Below, one piece after another: positions 1 to 12,600 of a stretch of 64,000 nucleotides of DNA. Under the pieces are notes generated by a model. The model was not told where the DNA came from and ran no database searches. It worked only from the letters and a program-made list of their open reading frames with translations. This stretch comes from Przewalskia tangutica (Eukaryota > Streptophyta > Magnoliopsida > Solanales > Solanaceae): positions 54,931,562 through 54,995,561 of the forward strand of contig CM056736.1 of NCBI GenBank assembly GCA_029844215.1. The letters are read 5' to 3'. The position numbers and the translations under genes were made by a program. Within the stretch, counting starts at the first letter, position 1, and each line of letters begins with the position of its first letter.

Positions 1-87
1 CGGCGTTATCGGCCGCGGCCGATCTGCAATGGCGCCCAACAACACGTCGAGCAGCGGCGTTATCGGCCGACAAGTCGAAAGCAGCGC

Positions 88-925
88 CATCATCGTGACA
101 TATCACATCTACACAGGGCGATTTTCTACGTTCTCAAAATTGCATTTTTCATTCATGCTTTATTATTACGTCTTAGCGGTTATGCACTAACCCTTTCTTG
201 AGCTTTAGTCTACGGGAGCGGCGGCAATAAGTCCAAAGCGACGCCAAGTCCGAAAGCGACGCCAAGTCCAAAGCGACGCAAAGTCGAAAGCGGCGCCAAG
301 TCGAAAGCGGCCAAGTCCAAAACGGCCAAGTCAGAAAGCGGCGACAAGTCCAAAAGCGGCGACAAGTCGAAAGCGACGCAAGCGGCGATAAGTCAAAGCA
401 GCGGCATCATCAAGATATCACATCTACGCGGTCACGGGGCGGCGGAATAAGTCCGAAAGCGGCGCCAAGTCCGAAAGCGGCGCCAAGTCGAAAGCGGCGT
501 AAGTCCGAAAGCGATGCCAAGTCCGAAAGCGGCGACAAGTCCGAAAGCGGCGACAAGTCAAGCGGCGTAAACGGCGACAAGTCCGCAGCGACATCATCGC
601 ATATCACATCTGCGAGGGCGATTTCTCTGTTCTCAAAATTGCATTTTTCGTTCATGCTTTATTATTGTCTTAGCGATTATGCACTAACCACTTTCTTGAG
701 CTTTAATCTCGAGGGCGATTGCGGCAAGCGACAACGTATCCGCATTCACAATCGCAACACGTCCGTGCAAGGGCGAAATCACAGCATTTGCAGCATCGCA
801 TCAACACATCAGGCATCACATTTTTGCAGGATAACCTTTCCCACTCACAGTTGCATTACTTTTAAAATTATGCATCATCATTTTGCCTTAACAGTTATGC
901 ACTAACCGTTTGTTTAAGTCTTAGC
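88..925. repeat. Higher-order repeat in retroelement 3' UTR (three diverged copies)
   Basis: Three related segments lie at about 88-210, 590-712 and 795-925. Each runs from a 'catatcacatct'-like start through 'ttgcatttttc' and a T-rich stretch to 'ttatgcactaacc'. The first two are close copies and the third is more diverged. Between them lie short-unit minisatellites. The segment precedes a purine tract and an LTR, so I read it as the hypervariable 3' untranslated region of a Tat/Ogre-type element. Such arrays are a known property of that lineage; the assignment here is inference. Confidence 0.65.
229..585. repeat. Minisatellite, 15-17 bp GC-rich unit
   Basis: Degenerate units of the form aagtccgaaagcggcg(c/a)c repeat through this stretch, interrupted by a copy of the longer 'catcaagatatcacatctacg' segment. 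The array contains short open frames only because the unit has few stop codons; I do not regard them as coding. It belongs to the repeat-rich 3' UTR upstream of the LTR at 1524. Confidence 0.75.
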
Positions 926-1129
926 ATGCAGGAAGCGGGAGCCTGGCGTGGATTTTCTCTTACTGACGGGACAATTTGTTGGGGGGGCCAACCTTCCCAG
1001 TGAGTGGCAGAAGCAGCCTCAAGCGTCGGTCCACTCGTTCCGCATCACCATAAAACCCAGCACCATAATCCGTAGCGTTACACCCCAGGTTCAAGCCAGT
1101 TATTTTTATTTTTGCTTTTTGCACCATAG

Positions 1130-1395
1130 CCTAGTGTCATCATAACTCGACACTGGGACAAATTTTGAGCCCGCGTTAGCCCGCCTTGGTGTTTTGACCA
1201 TGGTAACCCAGTGTCGTCATAACTCGACACTGGGACAACTTTGAGTCCGCGTTAGCCCGCCTTGGTGTTTTGACCATGGTAGCCCAGTGTCGTCATAACT
1301 TGACACTAGGACAACTTTGAGTCCGCGTTAGCCCGCCTTGGTGTTTCGACCATGGTAACCCAGTGTCGTCATAACTCGACACTGGGACAGTTTTT
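1130..1395. repeat. 77 bp tandem repeat (about 3.3 copies) with a hairpin in each unit
   Basis: The anchor 'gtgtcgtcataactcgacac' (first copy 'gtgtcatcat') begins at about 1134, 1211, 1287 and 1363, giving a period of 76-77 bp. In the best copies the unit contains a perfect 10 bp inverted repeat, CCCAGTGTCG and CGACACTGGG, around an 8 nt loop. One copy has mismatches in the right arm. The array lies about 130 bp upstream of the purine tract and LTR. Confidence 0.85.
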
Positions 1396-1510
1396 GATTT
1401 CTTGCGTCAGCTTTGTCTACCTGCCCGGCATTCTTGCAATTCTGAGGATCGAGACAAAATTGGCTATGAGTCAACGTCTTTGTCCGAAGATTCTTCCATC
1501 ATCTCCATAC

Positions 1511-1523
1511 AAAGAGGGACAGC
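1511..1523 (+). other. Polypurine tract next to the 3' LTR
   Basis: The purine-rich string aaagagggacagc abuts the LTR start TGTTGACACCC at 1524. In LTR retrotransposons this is the plus-strand priming site. Its position shows that the LTR is a 3' LTR and that the sequence to its left is the internal region of the same plus-strand element. Confidence 0.65.
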
Positions 1524-4500
1524 TGTTGACACCCAATTTTGACCCTCCCGTCCAGTCATTAACTATAAAATTAGGCTAATTTTGTAAAATAATTTTTTTG
1601 GGTTTTTATAATAAAATGCAGCGATAAAACATAAATACATGCATAAATAAACAATTTAATAATGGCATCGCATCTTACGTAGAGTTTCAAGCACTTAGAG
1701 TCCCGCGTCCGCGTTAATTGATTTCAAGCTCTGTCGTAATTCTTAAATAATTAATAAATACATAAAATAAATAATTTAGCAATGACGTCGTGTCAAGTAG
1801 CATAGCCGCGTTTATTAATACGCAAGAGAATTTCATAATCATTTGTAATTTAAAAATCAATTTTAATCTAATACATGCATTTAATAGCGTCGCATTTATA
1901 AAAGCTTTAAACAATTCTTAAAAATCATACTTGCATTTAGCATTTAAATAATTTAATCTAAACTCAATTCAACTTTAATTTAACTTCGCAATAATGCACA
2001 ATAATAAGATTTTAAATAATAGCGCCGCATTCTAAAATATTAAGCACTAATTAGATAGCACACCCGCATTTATAACAATTAGATTAATAAAGCACCTAGA
2101 TAATTTAAGCACAATTTATCACTAATTAACTCCTAAAACTAACACTTAATTAATTACCTAATACTAACTAACCCAGCCCACTCCCTATTTAACTCCCCCT
2201 AATTAAATAACTACCCAGCAGCCCACTTCTCCCCATCGGCCCAAACCCTCTCCTTTACTTACGCCCATCACCTTCACAAAACGAGGCCACCAGCAGCCCA
2301 TAGAAAACCTTCCCAGTTCCCCCATCGTCCAAAGCCTAAGAAACGACGAACCCTAAAAAACCTAAGTAACCGCCGCACCTCACAGTCGCCGAGATTCTCG
2401 CCTGAGAATCCGGCGACTTTCCTCTCCCTTTACCTGCACACACGTCTTCAGTGATTTCTTACCATAAACCAGCACCCAATTATCAATCGAATCTACCCAA
2501 ATCTTTTCGAAATCTCAGCCTAGAATCAGCCCTAATTGCTTACCAATATTAGAACCTAGGGTTAGCCTATATAACGACATGGAACAGACCAATCGAATGG
2601 GGGGGGGGTGTCGAACAGAGTAAGGCAGGGCTCAGAGGAGTCCAATAGCAACATAGCAATTTAGGGCAGAGAGGGGAGAGATTCAAAAATTAGGGACCCG
2701 GAGCAGCAGTTAAGAACCACCACAGCCGAGTCGAATTCAGAGCTCAGTCAGGGAGCATACCCATAGCATTGACGGGGACACTCCTCAGCAGCAGTCGAAC
2801 ACAGAGCATCGACAGGGACACTCCTCAGCAGCAGTCAATAACCCAGAGGCAGAGACGGGAGAACACAGCAGAGCATCAGAAAAGGGGAGCAGCCACCCAG
2901 ACCATTAGCATAGCACGAATAGGTAGTTCGAATCTCCTTACTTCAATTCCAGTCAAAATCAGCAAAAAACAAACCTTGCCCTTCTATTCGCATCGCAAAA
3001 ACCAAAACCCGTCGATTGGACCGACGACTTGATATGCTGCCCCGGGTCGCTGCCTGGAGAAGGTAAATCCAAACTCTTTCCAGTTCATTTGGCATTTCTG
3101 TGCATTTTCTGTATTAAACGTGTAGTAGTTTGTTTGCATAATCTGAGATTAGTATAAGCTTCAGTGATGCACAAATATAATGTCGATCGCTCAACCGTCA
3201 TAGCCTATTTGTCGTTCGGTGTTAGCGCATACGCATCAAATCCTCTATGACTTATATAATGTTGTGTCCTGTTTATATGCTATAGCAAGTCGCGCATCTG
3301 AGTTTCCGCTGTTGGCGAGGTGATAAACTTGTTATTTGGAAATTCAGAAAAATAGGAAAAATGACAATTGCATAATGGTTGTTGAGTCCAATATTATGCT
3401 TTAATAATCAGTCCATTTGTGATTACTCCAGTATGCTTGTTTCAGTCGAGTCATATAAGATGTCCCTAAATTCCCTTTCTTCCTGGTGGTATTAGTAGTC
3501 GATTAGCATTGTTTGATTCGTCTGTATGCTTATTATGTCTTGTCTAGATACATAAGAACTTAATCTTCCTTGCCTAATCCTACATGTCGATTTAGTTGTA
3601 TTAGTAAAGTCTAATAGGCTGTCTTGAGTAATGAAATGAGTCTGTCACTTGTTTGCACATCCTGTGGATAAAAATGCTCGTCTATCCACTTTCCTCCATT
3701 GTTTATTTTTAACCTACACTGATATACCCCTCTATATATGTACTAATGGCTGATTCTATCCAATTTGCCCAAGTTTATAATGCCAATCTGTTAGCATTAA
3801 GTGAACTAGAAATGCATTACCCCTAAGTCAGCATGCTTTTCACTTCATCCTTTTATACAACAAAGAAAAAATGAATGAATTGGTGTTCTCATTCCTATAC
3901 ATGTGTGAGTGTTAAAATAGACAATTACCTCATCCCCGATTTGGAACTAGATCTGTTCCCTATTACTAAACATGATCGATGTCTTCTCTTAGCCTTGAAG
4001 TATTGTTCTCTCTTGCTTGTGATCTGAATTTGCTCCTGACTGCCAGGTTTTTCTTGTGCTTTTCTATCTTGTTCTCCATGTGTGCCATGCTTGCTGCCTA
4101 AATTTGTTTTCCTGCAGGCTGCCTTCTCTTAGCATCACAATAGTGTTCCCTTTTTGCATTTCGCCAATTGCCGCACTGTGGCCCAGTGCCGCTCGCCGCT
4201 TCCCTTTTACTCCCAAGTCATGAGCCTCTATTTTCTCTTGCCTGTACATTATCCTGTCACGCTCTTCGCTCCTCTGTTTGTTGCTGCTTACTCTTCATAT
4301 GTATGCTTGATAAGATGACTTCGAGAATAGGGAATCACTTAAGCCTATTGTTCACTTGTCTTTACTTGGAATTATTAGGGGTTGCGTATAATACTAACAG
4401 CTGGTTAGGCAGTCTACATACATGCTCATTTCCTTTGCCATCTGCTTGCTTACCCCTATCTGATTATTATCCTTTGTTTGGGCTTTATGCATGTGTGTGC

Positions 4501-5604
4501 TTTAAAAAAAAATAAAGCTATGTGCCAAGTATTTGTTTTGGTTAAGTAAATTTGGGCATATACTAATCCTTATCTTTCATTTCTTGTTACATGAAATGCA
4601 TCGGAGCAAAAGGAGTAGTCTCATAGCGAGACTCATTGTGCCTTCCATCAATTGGAGATCTGCATTCACCCGCATTTGTGTGTATCTTGCTATCCGCATC
4701 AGAAATTCCAAACCACAGGCGGAATCACATCGCCACTCCTTCGAGTCACCTTATTGGTTTTCTATCCCGCCCTCATTCATTTGTTGTAATTAATTGTCTA
4801 ACGCTACATTAATTATTATAACACTTGGAATAATTAAATCTTGAATCAATAAATTAGCAAGTAGTTGGATACTAGAAATTTGCTTCCCTTTAAGTTAATT
4901 ATTTTAGGTTTGCCATGCATGATTAAACTTTGCCAAATGATAATCGTCTTTTGCACTATGCCACATACAAAAAAAATCAAATTTTCAAGTAAATGCATAC
5001 ATTTAGTCTATAGATTAACTTTGCATCATTTATTTTATAAATAAAAATAAATGAATACTTTTAAACTTTTACATGTATTTTAGAGCACAAGTCTTATAAA
5101 TCTTTATCAAAATGCATCCCTTTTATAAACACTTGCATCATCTTTCTCTTCAAATATTTTCAAAGCATGCATTGCATCTCAACATAATAATTACCCTAGG
5201 TTTGGCAGGACAACCGCAAGTTAGCGGATCTTAGAGGGTGCCTAACCCCTTCCCTCTAGATTAATAAAGAACCCTTACCCAGAATCTCACTAAGTTTAGC
5301 AGACCATAAAGAATGGAGTTAATGTTTTACTTTAAACCAGTTAAACATTTAGGTGTCCTAATTCACCCAAACTAATTAGGTGGCGACTCCGCGAACCCTT
5401 AGCATTCTAGCAACCCTTAGCACTTTTAGCGCCCTAGCAACCCTTTAGCATCTTAACACCTTTTACTTTTAAAATTAACCTTTTAACACCTCTTTAACAT
5501 ATTTAGCACCTTTTTAACATTTTTAGCATCTTTTATTTATTTTCTAACCTTTCATTAAGCAGGAAGTTAGGAAATAAATGTCGCGGTCGAAAAAGGGCGT
5601 GACA
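1524..5604 (+). mobile_element. 3' LTR of a Tat/Ogre-like Ty3/gypsy retrotransposon (4.1 kb)
   Basis: The segment starts TGTTGACACCC and ends GGGCGTGACA. It is preceded by a purine tract and by a tandem-repeat-rich 3' UTR, and it has no coding capacity. Its 4081 bp length fits the very long LTRs of the Ogre/Tat group. The right boundary is supported by comparison: the sequence from 5605 is the same as that from 11405 in another LTR, so the element interrupts that LTR. The expected duplication on the right would be ctttt, but the other end lies outside the window. Short ORFs inside, such as 4168-4515, show no recognisable domain. The lineage assignment rests on length and architecture, not on a coding domain. 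Confidence 0.7.
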
Positions 5605-7349
5605 CTTTTAAAAACCAAGTACTCATTACTCACGAATGAGGTTTCACACAAAATTCATATTAATTTAATTAAGTCAAGTCTCTTATCTTTTAAGATCAAG
5701 TCTCTTAACTTCTAAAATCAATAAATCATTCATTTTATCTCTCTTAAGCCGTTATACCTAACTTCCCATAAAGCTATTATAACTCTTAAGTTTTTAAAAC
5801 CACAAAGCATTTTCTTACCTACATAAAGTTGTTATAACCAACTTCCCATAAAGCCGTTATAACACTTTATGTTTTAAACCAATCAAATACATTTAACACA
5901 TGTACGTCTACCGTACTACATAGTTATTACACATATCATGCTAGAAAAGATAGGAAGAGGTTCACATACCTCGCGACGATTATCGACTAATAGCAAAACC
6001 CTCCAAGTACCTCAAACCGTCGGCTACTCCTTAAGCCAAGTAGATCGCGCCACACATAGTACTTCAACCTATAAGGCCACAAGGCGCTTATTAACATCTA
6101 GATCTTATCGTAGAACATTCTACAGAAAATTCGGCAGCACCTCCCCCCCCGCAACCGTGTAAAATCTCCTCCTCTATCGAGGCCGGCTATCAAGCCAACC
6201 GGGGGGGGGGGGGTTTATACGTCTAACCGGACGTGTACAATTCTACTTCACAGTAATGCTACACAAGTCTACTGTAATACACCCTATGTAATTCTGATTC
6301 GCTTCTCTTTCTTTAAATTCAGGCTTAAGTCAAAAGACATTGCCGAAAAACTACGTTCAGTTCTATTCAATATTCATTCTATATATAGTATACTTCAACT
6401 ATATATTCTAACAATCATGTAATTTCCAATTACAATAGAATGACAGTAGTATTTACTTCGATAAGCCCATAATTATCCAAGTATAAATGTCGATCCTGAG
6501 CAACGCTTAGCTCCTACTCCGGGTGCTCCAACCCGCTCCAAACAACCCTTAGAAGTTCTACGCAACTTCTACTTAACACTTCAACCGACTTATGAAGGTT
6601 TTCCTTAGGGTTTCGGTTTGAGACACAAAGGACATAAGGTAGTATTTATGGGCTCTACGTAAAGAGGTATCTTTGGAATACTACAAGGTATATGGCTAAG
6701 GTAATTTGGGTATAGCAACAATACTTTGGAGAGTATTTCTACCAAGAGGGGGGTATTTATACGAGACAACACCACAAGGGGGGGGGTGTATACCCCTCGG
6801 CCAACCCCACTAGGAGGGGGGGTACTCTCGGCCAAGGGCCTCACAAGGGGGAGGACGAGAACACTACTAGAGAGGGGAGGGAATTTCAAGACTTGGAGAT
6901 TTGTAGAATGGATGAAGAAGTCTTCAAAGGGGAGGGGTATTTATAGGTCAAGCAAAGGCCAACCAATGGCCAAGATCATGCCAAGTGCAAGGCAAGTGTA
7001 GGGTCAAGATTCATCCATGTGTACCTTATCCATCTACCACACAAATATCACAAAATATCCTACCTACTCCCACTCTCCATTTCGTCCATTAGCCGCCCCA
7101 CTTCCTTCCAATGTGAGGGTGACACATGTCACCCTCCCGTTGGTCCAAAATGTTTCGTCTCTCGGAAAAAATCCGCAAAAATTATAAATGACATAGCCGG
7201 AATTTTCCCTTCGCAAGTTGTGTAAAACGTTTCGTCGAAAAACGACTCTAACCGGGTGTTGTGCACAAATAAAATCGGCCAAGCCTACTTTAAAGTCCAA
7301 ACTTTTCACGCACGCCCCTACGCATATACCGGAAATACGGGGTATAACA
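5605..7349 (-). mobile_element. 3' LTR (truncated) of a del/Tekay-like element
   Basis: On the minus strand this LTR starts TGTTATACCCCG at 7349 and matches 11405-13137 almost base for base, including a GTACG-TCTAC-CGTAC dyad (5902-5916) and a TATAAATA box (complement of 6938-6945). At 5604/5605 it is interrupted by the Ogre-like LTR, so the rest lies beyond the left edge. A homopolymer of about 12 G near 6200 and a C run near 6145 distinguish this copy from its partner LTR. Confidence 0.85.
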
Positions 7350-7363
7350 TTCTCCCCTCCTTA
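7350..7363 (-). other. Polypurine tract
   Basis: Read on the minus strand, TAAGGAGGGGAGAA directly precedes the LTR start TGTTATACC at 7349. It follows the inverted repeat gaacattcg...cgaatgtt, which I know from many del-like plant elements in the same place. Confidence 0.75.
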
Positions 7364-7691
7364 AAAACATTCGTCCCGAATGTTCCTTCTAAGTCTCAAA
7401 ACAACCGCGCGCCAGTATAGTCTTCACTACTATACCGACGAGAACAAACCTGCCACACCTGGCCACAGAAACACCCCTAACCTTACAAAAGAAATGATCA
7501 TATCTATGCTCGCCATACATGCTCTCTTCTTCCCTTACGTGCCGTACCCTTCTCGTACACTCGAACTCTTTCTCATAACTTACCACATTTGCATTTCTTC
7601 GCCTAAAACTCGTCACACCCTTTCCGGGGTGGTACCTTCAAGAAGACCCACCGTCAACCTGAACTCCAAGCGTTGTCGCAGATTATCCGAA

Positions 7692-7752
7692 TGACTTATG
7701 TTGACTCTGATCTGCCAATAACCTCTTCTGGATAAGCTTCACCCTATCCACA
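7692..7752 (-). pseudogene. Integrase C-terminal remnant (del-like pol)
   Basis: The minus strand reads VKLIQKRLLADQSQHKS, matching the KVELIQERLLAAQSRHKS region of the del-like pol at 24984-27957 in this window. A stop and frame breaks follow. It shows that this element derives from an autonomous del-like parent by internal deletion. Confidence 0.65.
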
Positions 7753-9429
7753 TCCTGCTGAACACGTATGAACCAACTATCTGAACCTTGCCAACGTCGA
7801 ACCAATCGACCGACAACTTACACTACCGCCCCTACCAGGCGTCACAAGGCGATATCCGAACACTGAAATAGTAGCTATAAAACATTTCCCCAACAGGAGA
7901 CAACAATCCTCACAACTACCCCTGAAATCAAAGCACTGGCCCGAGGATTTAATACGATACGAGACTCACCAGTTCCTAACCCCGCTCGTAAAACCTCCAA
8001 ACGAATAATAGGCAGAATCTGGCTCCACCGCTCGACATAAGGTGAAAGTAGGCACCTCGCAACCATACAACCTTCCCGATACGATCATCTCGCATAACCT
8101 CACGAGTAAACGGTCCCCGATCGAAAGACACGACGGGTGACCCATCGCCCGACCATCGTTGAACGCATCCACGAACTCGCACGATGGTTAAGTAAACTTG
8201 GGCCTAACACCCTCGTGACCCTACCACCGGGCGACCACCGCAAACCGACCCACCATAAAACAGTCGCGGGTTGACCCGCGCATGGCCTCAACCCGACCCA
8301 CTCGCAGAAACACTTGCTCCCGATCCGGAACAATCTCACTAATCACGTTACGAAAACCTAGCGGTCTTCTTAGCTCAACTACCCTCTTTCATATCACGCT
8401 ACTCCGGGACTTATCCCAAAAACATAGCTCTCGTGCACTATGCACTCTGATAAGGGTCAAACATAAAATACTTCTTTTACTCGAGATGGCCTTACCTCTA
8501 AGGTCTCTACGTATAAAGTTCTAAGGCTCGCACTTTTCTTAGCCCCAATCTTACCCTTTTTAACTAACCATGATTTCTAATGACAACTAACACACTGCTA
8601 ACAGAACATGGCACTTAAGATATACTCATCTCATCACACAATACTAATCTCTAGAGGGTTAAGGATATACCAGATTCATCGCTTCACTCCCTTAGTCGCT
8701 CTAATCAAATCTACCCGTAGGCGATAGCTGAAGGTGACGAATCACCGATCACGGCGCCGAGTCCTCCTACTTGCATCCTCCTACTAGGACATCCTTACGA
8801 CACGTGGACTGACGGCCGCTTCAGAAACGAGCACCAACAAAAGACGACATTCCCGACGACATCGCCACACCTGTGAATACCGAGGAAAATCGAATCCGGC
8901 CGGCCGAGCCTACGCGTGTAGCGTGAACCGAAACTCGGAGTTCGACCAACTCTGCATACCTCGAACGTCACGAACCCCGCGAGGACCTCTGCACCGTGGA
9001 TGTGCATAATCTAATCCGCGAGGCGACTCGCCGAAAGTTACCAAAGGACTCATTGCCGCTCGCCTCTTCGTCGCCCTTCGTTAACCCGCCGATCTCTACG
9101 CTTTTGGCTCGCCGCGCACAAGCCCGTACACAGGCCATGCTCAAGCCTAACTGAAGAATTACTCTTGCACAACTCTCTCTTAGATAGTCATCAAGACTTG
9201 CGGTACATCGGTATACTCTTTGGTAGCCAAATCCATAGCTAGTAACAGGGTCGCCTCTTTGCAATCTATATTCTTCGCCCTGGCCGCGAAGGCGTTCAAC
9301 TATCATGGCCGCAGTAGGAATCGCCGCTGCTAAACTCTGTTGGGCCGTGACGAGCATAACTCCCGAATGAAGCACTACCTGTGATGATTGGGCTCGCGCT
9401 CAGAACCCATCAGATTTACTCGCGACTCC

Positions 9430-9473
9430 TACGCTTTGCCCTCCTGGGCCCTGGTTGCCTTACGCGAAGACAT
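9430..9473 (-). pseudogene. gag N-terminal remnant
   Basis: An ATG at 9473 on the minus strand gives MSSRKATRAQEGKA and then a stop. The start resembles MPPRKAAARKGKA of the gag at 43017 and MSQRKATMARKGK at 55016, so these are three copies of one gag leader. The frame downstream is not recoverable by eye. Confidence 0.6.
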
Positions 9474-9658
9474 AACGATAAGGGAAAGAATTACGTTTAG
9501 AGGGTCCAACTTACAACACAGCTCTAAGGCACGATCTCAGAGTGAGAAGAATAGAAACCAATCCTAAATATCCTATAGCCTCACGACATTGTGTGGTGCA
9601 CAACACGCCGATAATCAAGACTTCATCGATACGGTCAGACACTTTCCGAGGATTAACT

Positions 9659-9670
9659 GCTCTGATACCA
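9659..9670 (-). other. Primer binding site, initiator tRNA-Met type
   Basis: The minus strand reads TGGTATCAGAGC four bases (AAAG) after the LTR end GTGACA at 9675. This matches the complement of the 3' end of plant initiator tRNA-Met, the usual primer of del/Tekay and many other LTR elements. It fixes the orientation of the element and identifies 9675-13137 as the 5' LTR. Confidence 0.9.
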
Positions 9671-9674
9671 CTTT

Positions 9675-12600
9675 TGTCACGACCCGTTCCGGGGCCCGTG
9701 ACTGGTGTCTTACCCGGGCACCCAAGTAGTCATACATCAGAGAAAATCAGTGAACATAAAACAATAACATGAAGCCAATGCAATAAGGCGGTTGAAATAA
9801 GAAGACAAAGCAACTAAAAGCGGTTACCTTCAAGATATATAAATAACAATTTGAACGATTACATCCCATTACAACCCCGCCACAACAAGATTACTGCACT
9901 TACGAATGATATGATAACAACGACGGACAGGGTTCGCCATACCCCGAATGTAAGCACCTACAACAACAGGGACTATACGAAGATAAGCCTCCGAGAAACG
10001 GAGCTTTCCAAACGCTGAATCGTGACCCAAGAGCGAGGATCAACGATCGTGTACCTTTACTCGCGGCATGAACGCACTTCGGGGAGGTCGATAACAAAAA
10101 TTGCGAGTATGTGAAATCAAAATAAATCAGAAATGAAATCATAGTAGTCTATATAAAGCAGGAGACATGTATGATAACCAAACTACAGTTCACAATAAAT
10201 AAGCAATCATGTCAAGTCAGGGACTCACGCCCTCAAAGTCATCACAATAGAACCGTACGGGGTAAGTACGAAGGCATAGCCGACTACTAAGACCCGATGC
10301 ACCAAAAATGCCATAAAGCGTATCACGAGGTCTTTCTAGACCGCACTACATGATCGGCCGCCACTCGCCGCAGATCACCGTGCGCTTATCCTCGAACTTA
10401 CCGCAGCTCCGCATAGGTCACACACAGACCCGCATGAGGTATTCCTCGAATCATGGTCTCAGACCGCCTGAGGTATACCCCGCATCGGAGGCAGCTTAAC
10501 CCCCGGTATCCGCCTGGACTTCCGCAGCCCGCATAGTCCCTCAAAGACCGCATACCTCAAAGACCGCATAGGCATCCCGCGTCGGGCTAAACACCCGAAT
10601 GATCAATCCGGAGCATACCGCCGCCCGCATAGTCTCATAGACCGCATAAGCCGTATAGACCCGCATCAAGGGTGGCAAGCCCTCGAGATAATAAGTCGAG
10701 GGGTATGTGATACAATAACAAGATAACGCTTAACGTTTAACAACGTAAGCACAACAAGAATGACCCCCTTACATAACAATCACAAGATACTAACACACGT
10801 AGCATCCTAACATGTTTACTTATCAAATCAATCAAGAAAGTATTACAAGGTTATCACAAACCAACACAATCAAGTTATTCACACAAGGTACTTTATGCTA
10901 ACAAGTTCGGGTATCTATCCCCAAAGTACTTCATACATTAACTCTTTAAAAGATCCGTTTCTTTCACAGAAGTCACACAATACCCGTAGTATAAAATAGA
11001 GTGACTGTCTTTTTTAAGTAAACCAAAACACTTCCCTTTGTAAAATCAAGTAACAACATTATTTTCCAAACGTTCAAGTTTGCCTAATTTCAAATGTTCA
11101 CGTTTCTTATTTTAGAAAGGTTTCGTAGTTCATAGTCTTATTCATTTACGAATATAATTCTCTTTTAAACAATCTGAGAAACATATGCCCTATATGTGAG
11201 TAGGTTATTCTTGTTCATAATCAATCTTATTAAGCCGCCATGATCTAGGAAATGTAGTATCATTTTGTCTCATCTTAGCTTCTATGCAGATGGAGGTTTC
11301 TACTGGTTTTAATAATACTTCATTAATCAAAACATTTCCCTTTATTAACGCTGCAGTGGTTTGTCGATACTCATTCTGATTTCCGAAATCAGTAAAACAT
11401 TATTCCTTTTAAAAATCAAGTACTCATTACTCACGAATGAGGTTTCACACAAAATTCATATTAATTTAATTAAGTCAAGTCTCTTATCTTTTAAGATCAA
11501 GTCTCTTAACTTCTAAAATCAATAAATCATTCATTTTATCTCTCTTAAGCCGTTATACCTAACTTCCCATAAAGCTATTATAACTCTTAAGTTTTTTTTA
11601 AAACCACAAAGCATTTTCTTACCTACATAAAGTTGTTATAACCAACTTCCCATAAAGCCGTTATAACACTTTATGTTTTAAACCAATCAAATACATTTAA
11701 CACATGTACGTCTACCGTACTACATATTTATTACACATATCATGCTAGAAAAGATAGGAAGAGGTTCACATACCTCGCGACGATTATCGACTAATAGCAA
11801 AACGCTCCAAGTACCTCAAACCGTCGGCTACTCCTTAAGCCAAGTAGATCGCGCCACACATAGTACTTCAACCTATAAGGCCACAAGGCGCTTATTAACA
11901 TCTAGATCTTATCGTAGAACATTCTACAGAAAATTCGGCAAGACTCTCCCGCAACACAGAAAATCTCCTCCTCTATCGAGGCCGGCTATCAAGCCAACCG
12001 TGGGGTTTATACGTCTAACCTGACGTACAATTCTACTTCACGAATGCTACACAAGTCTCATCAGAATACACCCCTATGTAATTCTGATTGATTCTCTTTC
12101 TTTAAATTCAGGCTTAAGTCAAAAGACACTGCCGAAAAACTACGTTCAGTTCTATTCAATATTCATTCTATATATAGTATACTTCAACTATATATTCTAA
12201 CAATCATGTAATTTTCAATTACAATAGAAGGACAATAGTATTTACCTCGATAAGCCCATAATTATCCAAGTATAAATGTCGATCCTGAGCAACGCTTAGC
12301 TCCTACTCCGGGTGCTCCAACCCGCTCCAAACAACCCTTAGAAGTTCTACGCAACTTCTACTTAACACTTCAACCGACTTATGAAGGTTTTCCTTAGGGT
12401 TTCGGTTTGAGACACAAAGGACATAAGGTAGTATTTCCGGGCTCTACGTAAAGAGGTATCTTTGGAATACTACAAGGTATATGGCTAAGGTAATTTGGGT
12501 ATAGCAACAATACTTTGGAGAGTATTTCTACCAAGAGGGGGGTATTTATACGAGACAACACCACAAGGGGGGGGGTGTATACCCCTCGGCTAACCCCACT

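Larger units (their letters stand above)
7350..9674 (-). mobile_element. Internal region of the del/Tekay-like element, internally deleted
   Basis: On the minus strand the order is LTR (9675), AAAG spacer, primer binding site, a gag start at 9473 (MSSRKATRAQ, then an early stop), diverged sequence, an integrase C-terminal remnant (7692-7752), the conserved 'gaacattcgggacgaatgtt' segment and a purine tract next to the LTR at 7349. Only 2.3 kb separates the LTRs, so most of gag-pol is missing. The 8600-8700 segment resembles 41700-41790 of the gag-only element at 38385-46274. The many ORFs of 60-135 aa here are not recognisable proteins. Confidence 0.7.

Noticed and set aside
4168..4515. 115 aa ORF inside the Ogre-like LTR
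   Set aside because: It lies in U3/R of an LTR, has odd composition (Leu/Cys-rich, low-complexity) and no recognisable domain.
6198..6212. Run of about 12 G, and a similar one near 31280
   Set aside because: These are homopolymers in LTRs, likely of uncertain length in the assembly; no biological signal is claimed.
8968..9375. 135 aa ORF on the minus strand downstream of the primer site, as gag
   Set aside because: It lies where gag should be, but the protein lacks any gag motif that I can recognise; the true gag start at 9473 is in a stopped frame. I treat it as a chance ORF in decayed sequence.
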